From assembly GCA_964017235.1 (NCBI GenBank), contig OZ024928.1:154652881-154716880 (forward strand): a DNA stretch of 64,000 nucleotides, read 5' to 3'. Under the pieces are notes generated by a model. That model made no database searches and was not told the origin of the DNA. It was given only the letters and a program-made list of their open reading frames with translations. Shown here one piece after another: positions 37,096 to 49,700 of this stretch. The position numbers and the translations under genes are program-made. Numbering within the stretch: position 1 is the first letter of the stretch; each line of letters starts with the position of its first letter. The stretch comes from Sabellastarte sp. h YS-2021. Lineage: Eukaryota; Annelida; Polychaeta; Sabellida; Sabellidae.

Positions 37096-39399
37096 TCCCA
37101 AAGAGCTTTCACTTGGTGAAGTTTCAGACCCATAGCTAATTGCTCACCTACTCAAAAAGAGTAAATGCGAATTACCTCTAAAAGTATTGCAGATGGCCAA
37201 TTTTTCTCAAATAACTCATTCACCTACTTTTGGAAGAGCTTTCACATGGTGAAGTTTCAGACCCATAGCCAATTACTCACCTACTCAAAATGAGTAAATG
37301 TGAATTATCTCTAAAAGTATTGCAGATAGCCAATTTTTCTCAAATAACTCTTTCACCTACTTTTGGGAGAGCTTTCACATGGTGAAGTTTCAGACCCATA
37401 GCTAATTATTTACCTACTCAAAATGAGTAAATGCTAATTATCTGTAAAAGTATTGCGGATACCCAATTTTTATCAAATAACTCATTCATCTACTTGTGGG
37501 AGAGCTTTCACATGGTGAAGTTTCAGACCCATAGCTAATTACTCACCTACTCAAAATGAGTAAATGCGAATTATCTCTAAAAGTATTGCAGATAGCCAAT
37601 TTTTCTCAATTAACTCATTCACCTACTTTTGGGAGAGCTTTCACTTGGTGAAGTTTCAGACCCATAGCTAATTACTCACCTACTCAAAATGAGTAAATGC
37701 GAATTATCTCTAAAAGTATTGCAGATAGCCAATTTTTCTCAAATAACTCATTCACCTACTTTTGGGAGAGCTTTCACTTGGTGAAGTTTCAGACCCATAG
37801 CTAATTACTCACCTACTCAAAATGAGTAAATGTGAATTATCTCTAAAAGTATTGCAGATAGCCAATTTTTCTCAAATAACTCATTCACCTACTTTTGGGA
37901 GAGCTTTCACTTGGTGAAGTTTCAGACCCATAGCTAATTACTCACCTACTCAAAATGAGTAAATGTGAATTATCTCTAAAAGTATTGCAGATAGCCAATT
38001 CTTCTCAAATTAATCATTCACCTACTTTTGGGAGAGCTTTCACTTGGTGAAGTTTCAGACCCATAGCTAATTACTCACCTACTCAAAATGAGTAAATGCG
38101 AATTATCTCTAAAAATATTGCAGATAGCCAATTTTTCTCAAATAACTCATTCACCTACTTTTGGGAGAGCTTTCACTCTGTGAAGTTTCAGACCCATAGC
38201 TAATTACTCACCTACTCAAAATGAGTAAATGCGAATTATCTGTAAAAGTATTGCAGATAGCCAATTTTTCTCAAATAACTCATTCACCTACTTTTGGCAG
38301 AGCTTTCACTCTGTGAAGTTTCAGACCCATAGCTAATTACTCACCTACTCAAAATGAGTAAATGTGAATTATCTCTAAAAGTATTGCAGATAGCCAATTT
38401 TTCTCAAATAACTCATTCACCTACTTTTGGGAGAGCTTTCACTTGGTGAAGTTTCAGACCCATAGCTAATTACTCACCTACTCAAAATGAGTAAATGCGA
38501 ATTATCTGTAAAAGTATTGCAGATAGCCAATTTTTCTCAAATAACTCATTCACCTACTTTTGGGAGAGCTTTCACTTGGTGAAGTTTCAGACCCATAGCT
38601 AATTACTCGTCTACTCAAAATGAGTAAATGCGAATTATCTCTAAAAGTATTGCAGATAGCCAATTTTTCTCAAATTAATCATTCACCTACTTTTGGGAGA
38701 GCTTTCACTTGGTGAAGTTTCAGACCCATAGCTAATTACTCGTCTACTCAAAATGAGTAAATGCGAATTATCTCTAAAAGTATTGCAGATAGCCAATTTT
38801 TCTCAAATAACTCATTCACCTACTTTTGGGAGAGCTTTCACTTGGTGAAGTTTCAGACCCATAGCTAATTACTCACCTACTCAAAATGAGTAAATGCGAA
38901 TTATCTCTAAAAGTATTGCAGATAGCCAATTTTTCTCAAATAAATCCTTCACCTACTTTTGGCAGAGCTTTCACTTGGTGAAGTTTCAGACCCATAGCTA
39001 ATTATTCACCTACTCAAAATGAGTAAATGTGAATTATCTCTAAAAGTATTGCAGATAGCCAATTTTTCTCAAATAACTCATTCACCTACTTTTGGGAGAG
39101 CTTTCACTCTGTGAAGTTTCAGACCCATAGCTATTTATTCACCTACTCAAAATGAGTAAATGCTAATTATCTGTAAAAGTATTGCGGATACCCAATTTTT
39201 ATCAAATACTCATTCATCTACTTGTGGGAGAGCTTTCACATGGTGAAGTTTCAGACCCATAGCTAATTACTCACCTACTCAAAATGAGTAAATGCGAATT
39301 ATCTCTAAAAGTATTGCAGATAGCCAATTTTTCTCAAATAACTCATTCACCTACTTGTGGGAGAGCTTTCACTTGGTGAAGTTTCAGACCCATAGATAA
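37096..39399 (+). repeat. Satellite B array in E2, about 17 units
   Basis: 133-bp units as in E0. Some have the private variant ACTCGTCTACTC (near 38608 and 38741, one unit apart). The array resumes after H3 at 42679 for about 0.7 unit with the terminal variant TCTCTTAATAGTATTG, also seen at the array ends of E0 and E1. Confidence 0.94.
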
Positions 39400-42300
39400 T
39401 TATATCCCCAGACGAAAGTCGGGGATATATTGGATTCAGGTCCGTCGCGCCGCCGCCGCCGCCGCCGCCGCCGCCGTAGAAATTTCCTTGTGGACGCGAT
39501 AACTCAAAAACAAATTAATATTTTTTTTCCAAACTTGGTACACATGTTAAGGGTGCCCAAAGGAAGATCCCTATTTTAAGGTGACCTTAAACTCCCAGTA
39601 AAAAAGAACTTATGGCCACCTTAAGGTCAGAAATTGCACTTTTGGCCACTTAGAGCCCTGTAGGTCACAAACTATGATGCTCAGCTGGCTGAAATTTTAC
39701 CTGACAACACATTAATATGTTCTTAGTACATGTGCCGAAAATCATGACTTTAAGTTGAGGAGAAAATTGTGTTTGAGGCCCATAAATACCCCCACTTAGG
39801 GATTTTTTGCTATACTTTACACATATTTTGCCCTATAATTTGGAAGTGATAATTCTGATGAGTCTCAAACTGCGCTAGGTATAACTTTGATATGTAATCC
39901 TTGTCTGTAGAAAATTTTAGGGCTGTAGGTTTACCCAAAGGGGTCGACTTAAGGTCTCAAAAGTGCCCACAGAGACCCAATTTATGCACTTTTTGCCACT
40001 TTCAAGCACTGTAGCTTTCAAACTATGTCTCTCATCTAAGTTAAATATCATCTGGGAATATATCTATGTGTTTTCTTATATGTGCCCCAACATTTAGGCC
40101 TTTAATAGACAGTTAACCTGTGTATCAGGACCATAAACACCCACCCGAGTGACCCTTATAAGACATTTTTCACATCTTTTTCCCTGTAACTTGGAAATGG
40201 TAAGTCTGAGAAGTTTCAAACTGTATTAGATATATATTCTGTGTGTAATCTTAGTATGTAACAGATTTTAAGTCTGAAGCTTTAATTTTGAAGGTCAAAT
40301 TGAGGTCTCTAAAAGGCTCCCAAAGACCCAATATTTGGACTTTTTGCTACTTTTAAGCCCTGTGACTGTCAAACTATGTGACTGATAGAGCTCAAATCCT
40401 ATCTGAGAAGATATTAGTATGTTATTTTTATATGTGCCAAAAATTAAGGCTTTAAGAAGACATTTAACCTGTGTATGAGGACCATAAATCCCCACCCGAG
40501 TGACCATTTTTAGACATTTTTCACATATTTTTCCCTGTAACTTGGAAATGGTAAGTCTAAGAAGTTTCAAACTGTATTAGATGCATATTCTATGTGTAAT
40601 CTTAGTATGTGACAAATTTTAAGTCTGAAGCTTTAATTTGAAGGCCACATTTAGGTCTCTAGAAGGCCCCATAAAGACCCAGTATTTGGACTTTTTGCCA
40701 ATTTTAATGCCTGTGACTGTTAAACTATGTGACTGATAGAGCTGAAATCTCATCTGGGAATACATTATTATGTTCTTTTTACATGTGCCAAAAATCAAGG
40801 CTTCAAGTAGACATTTAACCTGTGTATGAGGACCTTTAACACCCACCTGAGTGACCCTTTTAAGACATTTTTCACATATTTTGCTCTGTAACTTGGAAAT
40901 GGTAAGTCTGAGAAGTTTCAAACTTTATTAGATACATATTCTATGTGTAATCTTAGTATGTAACAAATTTTAAGTCTGAAGCTTTAATTTGAAAGCCACA
41001 TCGAGATCTCTAAAAGGCCCACAATGACCCAATATTTGGACTTTTTACCACCTTTAAGCCCTGTAACTGTTAAACTATGTGATTGATGGAGCTGAAATCC
41101 CATCTGGGAATGCATTATTATGTCCTTTTTACATATGCCGAAAATCAAGGTTTTTAGTAGACATTTAACCTGTGTATGAGGGCCATAGACACTCGCCCAA
41201 GTGCCTTTTTTGACATTTTTTCCGTATTTTGCCCTGTTATTTGGAAATGCTTAGTGTGACAAGTCTTAAACTGTATTATATATGATTTTTGTTTGTTATG
41301 TATGTCCCCCCAAAAAGTTTCAGATCTGTAGTTTAATTGCTAAGGTCTCTTTAACAATTGTAAAATGCCCACAGAAACCCAATTTATGGATATTATGCCA
41401 CTTTAAAGCCCAGTAACTGTCAAACTATGTGGGTTATAGAGCTGAAATCTTTGAATTTTTAAAAGGAAATGCCTGTCTATTTAAATTTTGAATATTAATA
41501 ATGTTATGGCTATCTTAGTCTTTTAAGAACTTATTTTTGTGTGTTGTACCTCTGCTTGCTGAGTTTTTAACTTTTTAAAATGAAACTGGTTAAACATATT
41601 CAAGTAGACAAAATGGACACTTTAAGTGAGCTTTAAGTCCCAATATTAATGAAATTATATCCTTATGTAGTAAAACTAGGGGATTTTTAACCCTCAACTA
41701 GCCCAGTTTTATTCAACTTGCCTCAGTTAATTTTGGCACAGCTCCTACAGTTATGAACTCATTTCAGTTGATAATCACATACTTAAAATTCTCAATTCTT
41801 TTTGTATTTGAGTACCCCTTTTATATAGATTGTTTGTTTACCATTTATGCTCAACCCACATCCCCCACCCAGATTCCCCCCACCCACCTCTGGGACCTCC
41901 AGCTATATTGAGTGACACTAAATAAACAAAGGTATTTAATGATATCAGATGAGAAACAAAGAACTCAATGGGGTTGCAGATCTTGTGTAATAGTGAGAGA
42001 GGTGTGGAGAAGGGGAGAGGGGTGGGGGTGGGAGGTGGTGGGCTTCATTACATATAACACAAAGGGGAGTCAGAACTGAGATTGTGTCACATATTTAGGT
42101 TGCATATATATGGACCACATATATAGGTATAGAGGAAATGAATAACTGAAAACAATTTGCAAATTCTAAAAATAATATAATAAAATAATAATATAAATAA
42201 TTTTTTTTTAAATAATATTTTATTTGTGAACAAATATAGAAACAGATATGCGCTTTTGGGATTATGAATTTTAGAATGGACATTGAATCATCAATCATTT

Positions 42301-42678
42301 AAATACTTTGAAGGAAGATTGAAAAATATGATGAGTTGAGTTAAAAATAATATTTTATTTGTCAACAAATAAATATAGAAACAGATATGCTCTTTTGGGA
42401 TTATTATTTTAGAATGGACATTCAATCATCAATCATTTAAATACTTTGAAAATAGGTTTAGAGTTATCATTGCAGGAAGATTGAAAATATAATTTGAGTT
42501 ATGTATTCGGCGTCTGGGGATACACCATCTTCCTTGGGGAGATATAAACAGAGTAGATTGATGTGCTGAAGTTCATATAATAATGGGTAATTATGTTTTA
42601 AAAAATTCCCGATCAAAACCTGTGGCGTGAGTGATGACCTGTCTGGGGATATGTTGGCGCCGAGTTGGCCCAATCTAG
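39400..42678 (+). mobile_element. H3: intact family H element
   Basis: 3279 bp inside the satellite B array of E2. 5' TT, then TATATCCCC (39401-39409) pairing with GGGGATATA (39421-39429). A GC-rich 5' stretch, about five units of roughly 351 bp (AAGTCTGAAGCTTTAATTT near 40269, 40621, 40973), AT-rich 3' part, subterminal GTCTGGGGATAT (42641-42652, complement of the 5' ATATCCCCAGAC), CTAG at 42678. The flanks join as AGATAA|TTATTCACC, identical to intact arrays at about 11673 and 15619. No coding gene: frames at 40295-40570 and 40619-40921 are two copies of the 351-bp unit. Confidence 0.9.
39448..39477 (+). repeat. CGC trinucleotide microsatellite in H3
   Basis: About ten CCG/CGC triplets in the H 5' module. 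The equivalent place in H2 (about 35110-35122) has only about four. The number changed after the two copies separated. Confidence 0.85.
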
Positions 42679-43289
42679 TTATTCACCTACTCAAAATGAG
42701 TAAATGTGAATTATCTCTTAATAGTATTGCAGATAGCCAATTTTTCTCAAATAACTCATTCACCTACTTTTGGAAGACCTTTCACACACAAAAATGAAAA
42801 ATTGTGAATATCTCGGAAAAGCTATTTATTCTGCTTTAATGCTCGGCGGGAGATACACACCACGGCAGTGGTCTTGACAAAAATTTTTGTCTCCCCAAAA
42901 ATGGTGGCCATTTTGAATTTTCAAAGTTTTTGCAAAACACAAAAATGCTTATATCTCGAAAACCGTGCTATATGGAGTAAACTCAACAAAATTTTGGACC
43001 TGCTGGGTATCTCTGCAGAGTAGCCATGCCAATTTTCAAAATATTTTTGTCTCGCCAAATATAGCGGACATTTTTAATTTTTTTATTTTTTGCAAAACAC
43101 AAAAATGCTTATATCTTGAAAACCGTGCTAGATAGAGCAGACTGCGCTGACTTTGGTTGCCACAACAGTATAAGGCTAGAAACGAAGCATTTTCTTAATA
43201 CTTTAGCACTCACCTTTATATCCTTTTCGGGACGCTTTGTTTTTGCTATGCAAAAACATTGTCTTTTTTTTTTGCGAGCGATCCTCTAG
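42679..43289 (+). other. E2 right end after H3
   Basis: Last 0.7 satellite B unit (to about 42780) and the family E 3' module with the CGGGACGCTT repeat, the GTTTTTGC hairpin (one mismatch-free stem, loop TAT) and terminal CTAG, as in E0 and E1. Confidence 0.85.
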
Positions 43290-46149
43290 TTTGGAAGTGG
43301 TAATTCTGATGAGTCTCAAACTGCGCTAGGTATAACTTTGATATGTAATCCTTGTCTGTAGAAAATTTTAGGGCTGTAGGTTTACCCAAAGGGGTCGACT
43401 TAAGATCTCAAAAGTGCCCACAGAGGCCCAATTTATGCACTTTTTGCCACTTTCAAGCACTGTAGCTTTCAAACTATGTCTCTCATCTAAGTTAAATATC
43501 ATCTGGGAATATATCTATGTGTTTTCTTATATGTGCCCCAACATTTAGGCCTTTAATAGACAGTTAACCTGTGTATCAGGACCATAAACACCCACCCGAG
43601 TGACCCTTATAAGACATTTTTCACATCTTTTTCCCTGTAACTTGGAAATGGTAAGTCTGAGAAGTTTCAAACTGTATTAGATATATATTCTGTGTGTAAT
43701 CTTAGTATGTAACAGATTTTAAGTCTGAAGCTTTAATTTTGAAGGTCAAATTGAGGTCTCTAAAAGGCTCCCAAAGACCCAATATTTGGACTTTTTGCTA
43801 CTTTTAAGCCCTGTGACTGTCAAACTATGTGACTGATAGAGCTCAAATCCTATCTGAGAAGATATTAGTATGTTATTTTTATATGTGCCAAAAATTAAGG
43901 CTTTAAGAAGACATTTAACCTGTGTATGAGGACCATAAATCCCCACCCGAGTGACCATTTTTAGACATTTTACACATATTTTTCCCTGTAACTTGGAAAT
44001 GGTAAGTCTAAGAAGTTTCAAACTGTATTAGATGCATATTCTATGTGTAATCTTAGTATGTGACAAATTTTAAGTCTGAAGCTTTAATTTGAAGGCCACA
44101 TTTAGGTCTCTAGAAGGCCCCATAAAGACCCAGTATTTGGACTTTTTGCCAATTTTAAGGCCTGTGACTGTTAAACTATGTGACTGATAGAGCTGAAATC
44201 TCATCTGGGAATACATTATTATGTTCTTTTTACATGTGCCAAAAATCAAGGCTTCAAGTAGACATTTAACCTGTGTATGAGGACCTTAAACACCCACCTG
44301 AGTGACCCTTTTAAGACATTTTTCACATATTTTGCTTTGTAACTTGGAAATGGTAAGTCTGAGAAGTTTCAAACTTTATTAGATACATATTCTATGTATA
44401 ATCTTAGTATGTAACAAATTTTAAGTCTGAAGCTTTAATTTGAAAGCCACATCGAGATCTCTAAAAGGCCCACAGAGACCCAATATTTGGACTTTTTACC
44501 ACCTTTAAGCCCTGTGACTGTTAAACTATGTGATTGATGGAGCTGAAATCCCATCTGGGAATGCATTATTATGTCCTTTTTACATACGCCGAAAATCAAG
44601 GTTTTTAGTAGACATTTAACCTGTGTATGAGGGCCATAGACACTCGCCCAAGTGCCTTTTTTGACATTTTTTCCGTATTTTGCCCTGTTATTTGGAAATG
44701 CTTAGTGTGACAAGTCTTAAACTGTATTATATATAATTTTTGTTTGTTATGTATGTCCCCCAAAAAGTTTCAGATCTGTAGTTTAATTGCTAAGGTCTCT
44801 TTAACAATTGTAAAATGCCCACAGAAACCCAATTTATGGACATTATGCCACTTTAAAGCCCAGTAACTGTCAAACTATGTGGGTTATAGAGCTGAAATCT
44901 TTGAATTTTTAAAAGGAAATGCCTGTCTATTTAAATTTTGAATATTAATAATGTTATGGCTATCTTAGTCTTTTAAGAACTTATTTTTGTGTGTTATACC
45001 TCTGCTTGCTGAGTTTTTAACTTTTTAAAATGAAACTGGTTAAACATATTCAAGTAGACAAAATGGACACTTTAAGTGAGCTATAAGTCCCAATATTAAT
45101 GAAATTATATCCTTATGTAGTAAACCTAGGGGATTTTTAACCCTCAACTAGCCCAGTTTTATTCAACTTGCCTCAGTTAATTTTGACACAGCTCCTACAG
45201 TTATGAACTCATTTCAGTTGATAATCACATACTTAAAATTCTCAATTCTTTTTGTATTTGAGTACCCCTTTTATATAGATTGTTTGTTTACCATTTATGC
45301 TGTAGCACTCCATCTCTTTGTAGTCCCAATCCACATCCCCCACCCGGATTCCCCCCACCCACCTCTGGGACCTCCAGCTATATTGAGTGACACTAAATAA
45401 ACAAAGGTATTTAATGATATCAGATGAGAAACAAAGAACTCAATGGGGTTGCAGATCTTGTGTAATAGTGAGAGAGGTGTGGAGAAGGGGAGAGGGCTGG
45501 GGGTGGGAGGTGGTGGGCTTCATTACATATAACACAAAGGGGAGTCAGAACTGAGATTGTGTCACATATTTAGGTTGCATATATATGGACCACATATATA
45601 GGTATAGAGGAAATGAATAACTGAAAACAATTTGCAAATTCTAAAAATAATATAATAAAATAATAATATAAATAATTTTTTTTTAAATAATATTTTATTT
45701 GTGAACAAATATAGAAACAGATATGCGCTTTTGGGATTATGAATTTTAGTATGGACATTGAATCATCAATCATTTAAATACTTTGAAGGAAGATTGAAAA
45801 GTATGATGAGTTGAGTTAAAAATAATATTTTATTTGTCAACAAATATAGAAACAGATATGCTCTTTTGGGATTATTATTTTAGAATGGACATTCAATCAT
45901 CAATCATTTAAATACTTTGAAAATAGGTTTAGAGTTATCATTGCAGGAAGATTGAAAATATAATTTGAGTTATGTATTCGGCGTCTGGGGATACACCATC
46001 TTCCTTGGGAAGATATAAACAGAGTAGATTGATGTGCTGAAGTTCATATAATAATGGGTAATTATGTTTTAAAAAATTCCCAATCAAAACCTGTGGCGTG
46101 AGTGATGACCTGTCTGGGGATATGTTGGCGCCGAGTTGGCCCAATCTAG

Positions 46150-46715
46150 TTAGTCCTACAGGTTTGAGGTGTAAAGACAGCTGACAAAACATCATGTGGC
46201 ATGAATCTTTTGGTAGGTCTGAGTTGACCTTTGACCCTTCCTGTAAGGTCAAATGGGGTCATTGATATTTTTGATACCCTGTATCTCCCTTTATTGTTGG
46301 ATTATTAGTCTTAGAGGTTTGGGATGTGAAGACAACTTCTTGGATATCGTGTGGCCGGATCTGTTTGTGGGTTCAGATTTGACCTCTGACTTTCCCTTCA
46401 AGGTCAGATTAGTCCTTGCTACTTTTAATCCCTTTCCTTTACTTTTACCCTGAAGGTAAAAAAACAAAGTCAGCTGACACAGAGCCCATTCACTTGCACT
46501 GATTGCTTGTTCAGATATGGTGGGGACTGCCCCCACATTTCAGAATTTTCTTAGAATCAACACTGATATGATGTTTCAGTTGCAAATTCCTACTTTTCAT
46601 CCATGACAGATGTGGTTTTCAAAAATTATTTTTGGGCAAGAGCACAGAACAGTTGCCATGAGATGTAAGGGGGACATTGATTTATTAATCATGTTTTTTG
46701 TTTTTTTTTCTTTAG
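46150..46715. repeat. Old G-like units and a 72-bp repeat right of H2
   Basis: Two diverged G units (CCTACAGGTTTGAGGTGTAAAG at 46153-46174 and TTAGAGGTTTGGGATGTGAAG at 46312) continue the repeat interrupted by H2. At about 46469 there is one copy of the CAGCTGACACAGAGCCC repeat. Nothing recognised from 46510 to 46700 except a polypyrimidine tract leading to AG at 46714-46715. Confidence 0.6.
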
Positions 46716-46774
46716 TTCATCCAGACCACGATGTACAGTTAAGCAGAGTGCTGAAACGTTCCATTGGTCAGTAA
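46716..46774 (+). CDS. Possible terminal exon of an unidentified gene
   Basis: A strong acceptor (about 20 T/C-rich bases, then TAG at 46713-46715) is followed by a short frame with a protein-like composition, HPDHDVQLSRVLKRSIGQ, ending at TAA 46772-46774 (frame from CAT at 46718, two carried bases). Downstream DNA is low-copy, stop-rich and AT-rich for 3.9 kb and ends at a good poly(A) signal, as expected for a long 3' UTR. I do not recognise the peptide, and upstream exons are not visible. Another frame from the same acceptor stays open for about 75 codons but has an unlikely composition. Confidence 0.3.
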
Positions 46775-49700
46775 CGTTTTTCATTGTGTTTGGACAAGGG
46801 AAATGCACAAAGAGGCCTTTGTATTTACTGCATATGTCAACAGCAGGGACTTATGTTATAGTAAACCTGACTAGATTAGTTAGCAGTGTCATAGGTATAT
46901 GTACATACACTCGATGGTTACTTTATGATTATTCAAGGTTTAGTGTTACTGTATTGTAGATATGCATCTTTTTTTCTGACTGTATACCTTCTCTTAAACA
47001 TGCAGAAATTGAATGGCAGATTTCTTTATTGATATTAATTAACTGTTACTCTTTAATTATGGTGTTTTCTGTTGACTACTCAGAATTTTAAACTTCTTGC
47101 CCTTAAACTCTGACAGTGACAGTTGAAACTTTAATAATATATTATGGCATATAAAACACTTCATAATCTTTTCTGAAAGAGAGAAACTTTGTAAGATTAA
47201 ATATTATCTTCAGATTTACAAGTTTATACTTAACTTTGTCGAACACTTTTGCCAAGTGAGTTATTTGTATTCCAAGTATTTGTCATGTGTAATAATTGCT
47301 GGACTGTCATAATTTCAAAGATATCTGTAAATCTTAAATTTCTTAAATGTTCTAATTTATCACAATTCACCACAAAGTAGTAAAAATGAAACCAATTTCA
47401 ACATGCAAAAATCCTGCCTTACATGTTCCTGGGCTTTATTCATGGATAAGTTTTTCCAGTCGGAATTATTAAAATAAGAAGCCAGTATTAAAGCAATAGC
47501 TATATAAACTTAAGTGTATATATTTATTTACTCGTTTTTCCTGCTTCTCTTTAGTGACATAATGTGCGTAGGTCTTTAAAAGTAGGCATGTTTTAAAGTT
47601 AAAGAAAGCTTAGATGCATGTTTTGTTAATTATCCACAACTATGAAATGGAATTGTACATCATTCTAATATATTTTGCCAAAACTTACACAACGATATGA
47701 AGGAACATTTTCGAGACAAAGGGTAAGACAGTACCACTAATAGTGTCTGACTTTACCAGCAGCAGCCCATTATTATGCACCACAACCCCAGTGGTCCAAC
47801 CATGTAAGAAGAGGGAGATATTAATTGCATAGAAGAAGGTTCATAAATTGAAGAGCTGGTTCTGTATAAAACAGTATTGAACTGTACTTTTGTGAGAGTG
47901 AAAATGAAGTGATAAAAGTAAATAATTGGATAATAGAAATTATACTCTACTGACCACAAGATATGTGTGAATTTTAAAAGTAGTAACAATTTTCAGAATG
48001 GTGGATTTGATTAATTAGTAGCAGTTGTCTCACTTGGCTTCAGTTGGATGTAGCTGTAGAGATATGTGTATTCCTCAATACCAAGGCATTTTTATTTACT
48101 TAAGTATTTCATGTATTAAGATCTTGTCAATACTTGACTGACACTGTTGCTTTTATACTGGGGCTTTTTTAATTTTATTTGTTGGACGTGTTTTTTTAAT
48201 GTTTTTGTTTTCATGTGATGAGATATTGAGCTGTATTTTTTTATTAATTGTACAACTTAATGATAATATACTGTAGTAAACTCTTTTAACTCTGAATATT
48301 TTCAAATCAGTATTTGATGTTTTGTGTAAAGGTTTGTCATATTATCTATGACTAAGTAGTATAATGTTTATACACACAAGAAGATTCTTTTTAAAGCGTA
48401 TTTCCTGATATTTTAAAGGTTGTCCAGAGGTACTGTGTACTGTTTGACTAGATAATCATTAAAACTTTGTCAAGTTCATTGGAGATTTGAAAGGAGCAGA
48501 AAGTTTATAAGATTTGTCTTAAATAAGTGTAATTTATAAAAGGTAAAATTCTAAAATATAGCACAGGCCAATTTCCAAGTGATTAGGATATGCTTAAAAT
48601 GATGTTTTTTTAATTTTATGTTTTCACTTTTAATGACAACAGATTTTGAAATGTTTATTTTAAAATCTATATAATCAGGTTTTAATTTAATTCCAGCTAC
48701 CATATTTACAAGTATATAAATTGCAGGAGAGGTCTTACATTTCCAGAATGTTGGAGAATGAAATTGTGCATAAATTATAAAAAAAATATTCAAAAAAAGG
48801 AGACTGCCATAGATTTGATGAAACAGAAGTGGGTTGTGTATTTACCTCAAATGTGTCAATAAAATGAACATAAATCTGTTTCTCTGCCTTTCTGTAATTT
48901 TACCAATTGCATACTTTTATTGTTGGTAGAAAGATTTATGTTGATTTTATGGCAAACATTTTTACTTTTGTAAAATCTTTACTAACAGAAACCAAAAACC
49001 TCAGATAAGTTTCTTCAATGTAAAATTGTCCATTTTCGTGTGATTTTTTTTTAGATAGTTGTGCATTTTAATTTTTCACAAAAGCCATAAAACCTGCCAG
49101 ATAATTAAGCCGCCCCATCAGTGATTAAAGTTTTCTCTCCAGAGTGATTACCTGTATATTGGCCTTACCTAAGGATACTTCTACTGCGGAGAGTTACGAA
49201 TTGCATTACAGTTGTTTTGTCATATCTAGTATTTTTGGGGGCTTCAGAATGAAGGAAACAAGCACAAGAAATGTGGTAACATGTCTTTCCAGAAGCATTT
49301 AAGTTATTTTAAAAGATATTTCCTCATGGGTAGTCAACATCAATAGGTAGTAAGAGTTCATGCAGTGAGTTATTGTTACCAAATGTAAGGATAATAAGAT
49401 TGTGCGATATATTTCATGGTTCTTAGATTTAGATTGTTTTAGATAGAACATAAATGGAGTGATCTGTTTGCACTATATAGTTGTTTGCACTTGGTGTAGT
49501 TGGTATATGTTTTATGTAGATATAGCTGTATGGATTAATAGCACTTCTATGTATTTTGTCAATCATGTTTGTAAAGAATGGTTGATTGAGGAATAAAATT
49601 GGCATTAATAATTGACTGTTTAGCACCGTGTACATTGAGGAAGGTAATTAAATTCTGCTGAATAATCTAAAAAAATTGTAAATAATAAAGTGATAATTTG

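Larger units (their letters stand above)
35485..43289 (+). mobile_element. E2: family E element split by H3
   Basis: Same 5' module as E1 (TTAAGCGTCCCG hairpin at 35485), satellite A (35881-37095), satellite B (37096-39399 and 42679-42780), the 3' module and CTAG at 43289. H3 interrupts its last B units. It inserted into H2 between A and T. Without H3 the element is about 4.5 kb. Confidence 0.88.
35065..46149 (+). mobile_element. H2: family H element split by E2
   Basis: Two pieces, 35065-35484 (420 bp) and 43290-46149 (2860 bp), sum to 3280 bp, against 3279 bp for intact H3. 5' TT plus hairpin TATATCCCC/GGGGATATA, about 351-bp tandem units, a 134-bp two-copy repeat, subterminal GTCTGGGGATAT, CTAG at 46149. 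The join CCCTATAA|TTTGGAAGTG matches H3 at 39832-39849. Confidence 0.88.

Noticed and set aside
40295..40921. Two similar frames of 91 and 100 codons in H3 (also 43746-44021 in H2)
   Set aside because: They are two tandem 351-bp units read in one frame. Other units of the array have stops.
46717..46953. Longer frame (about 75 codons) from the same acceptor as the candidate terminal exon
   Set aside because: The composition looks like translated AT-rich non-coding DNA. The shorter frame ending at 46774 looks more protein-like, and even that is uncertain.
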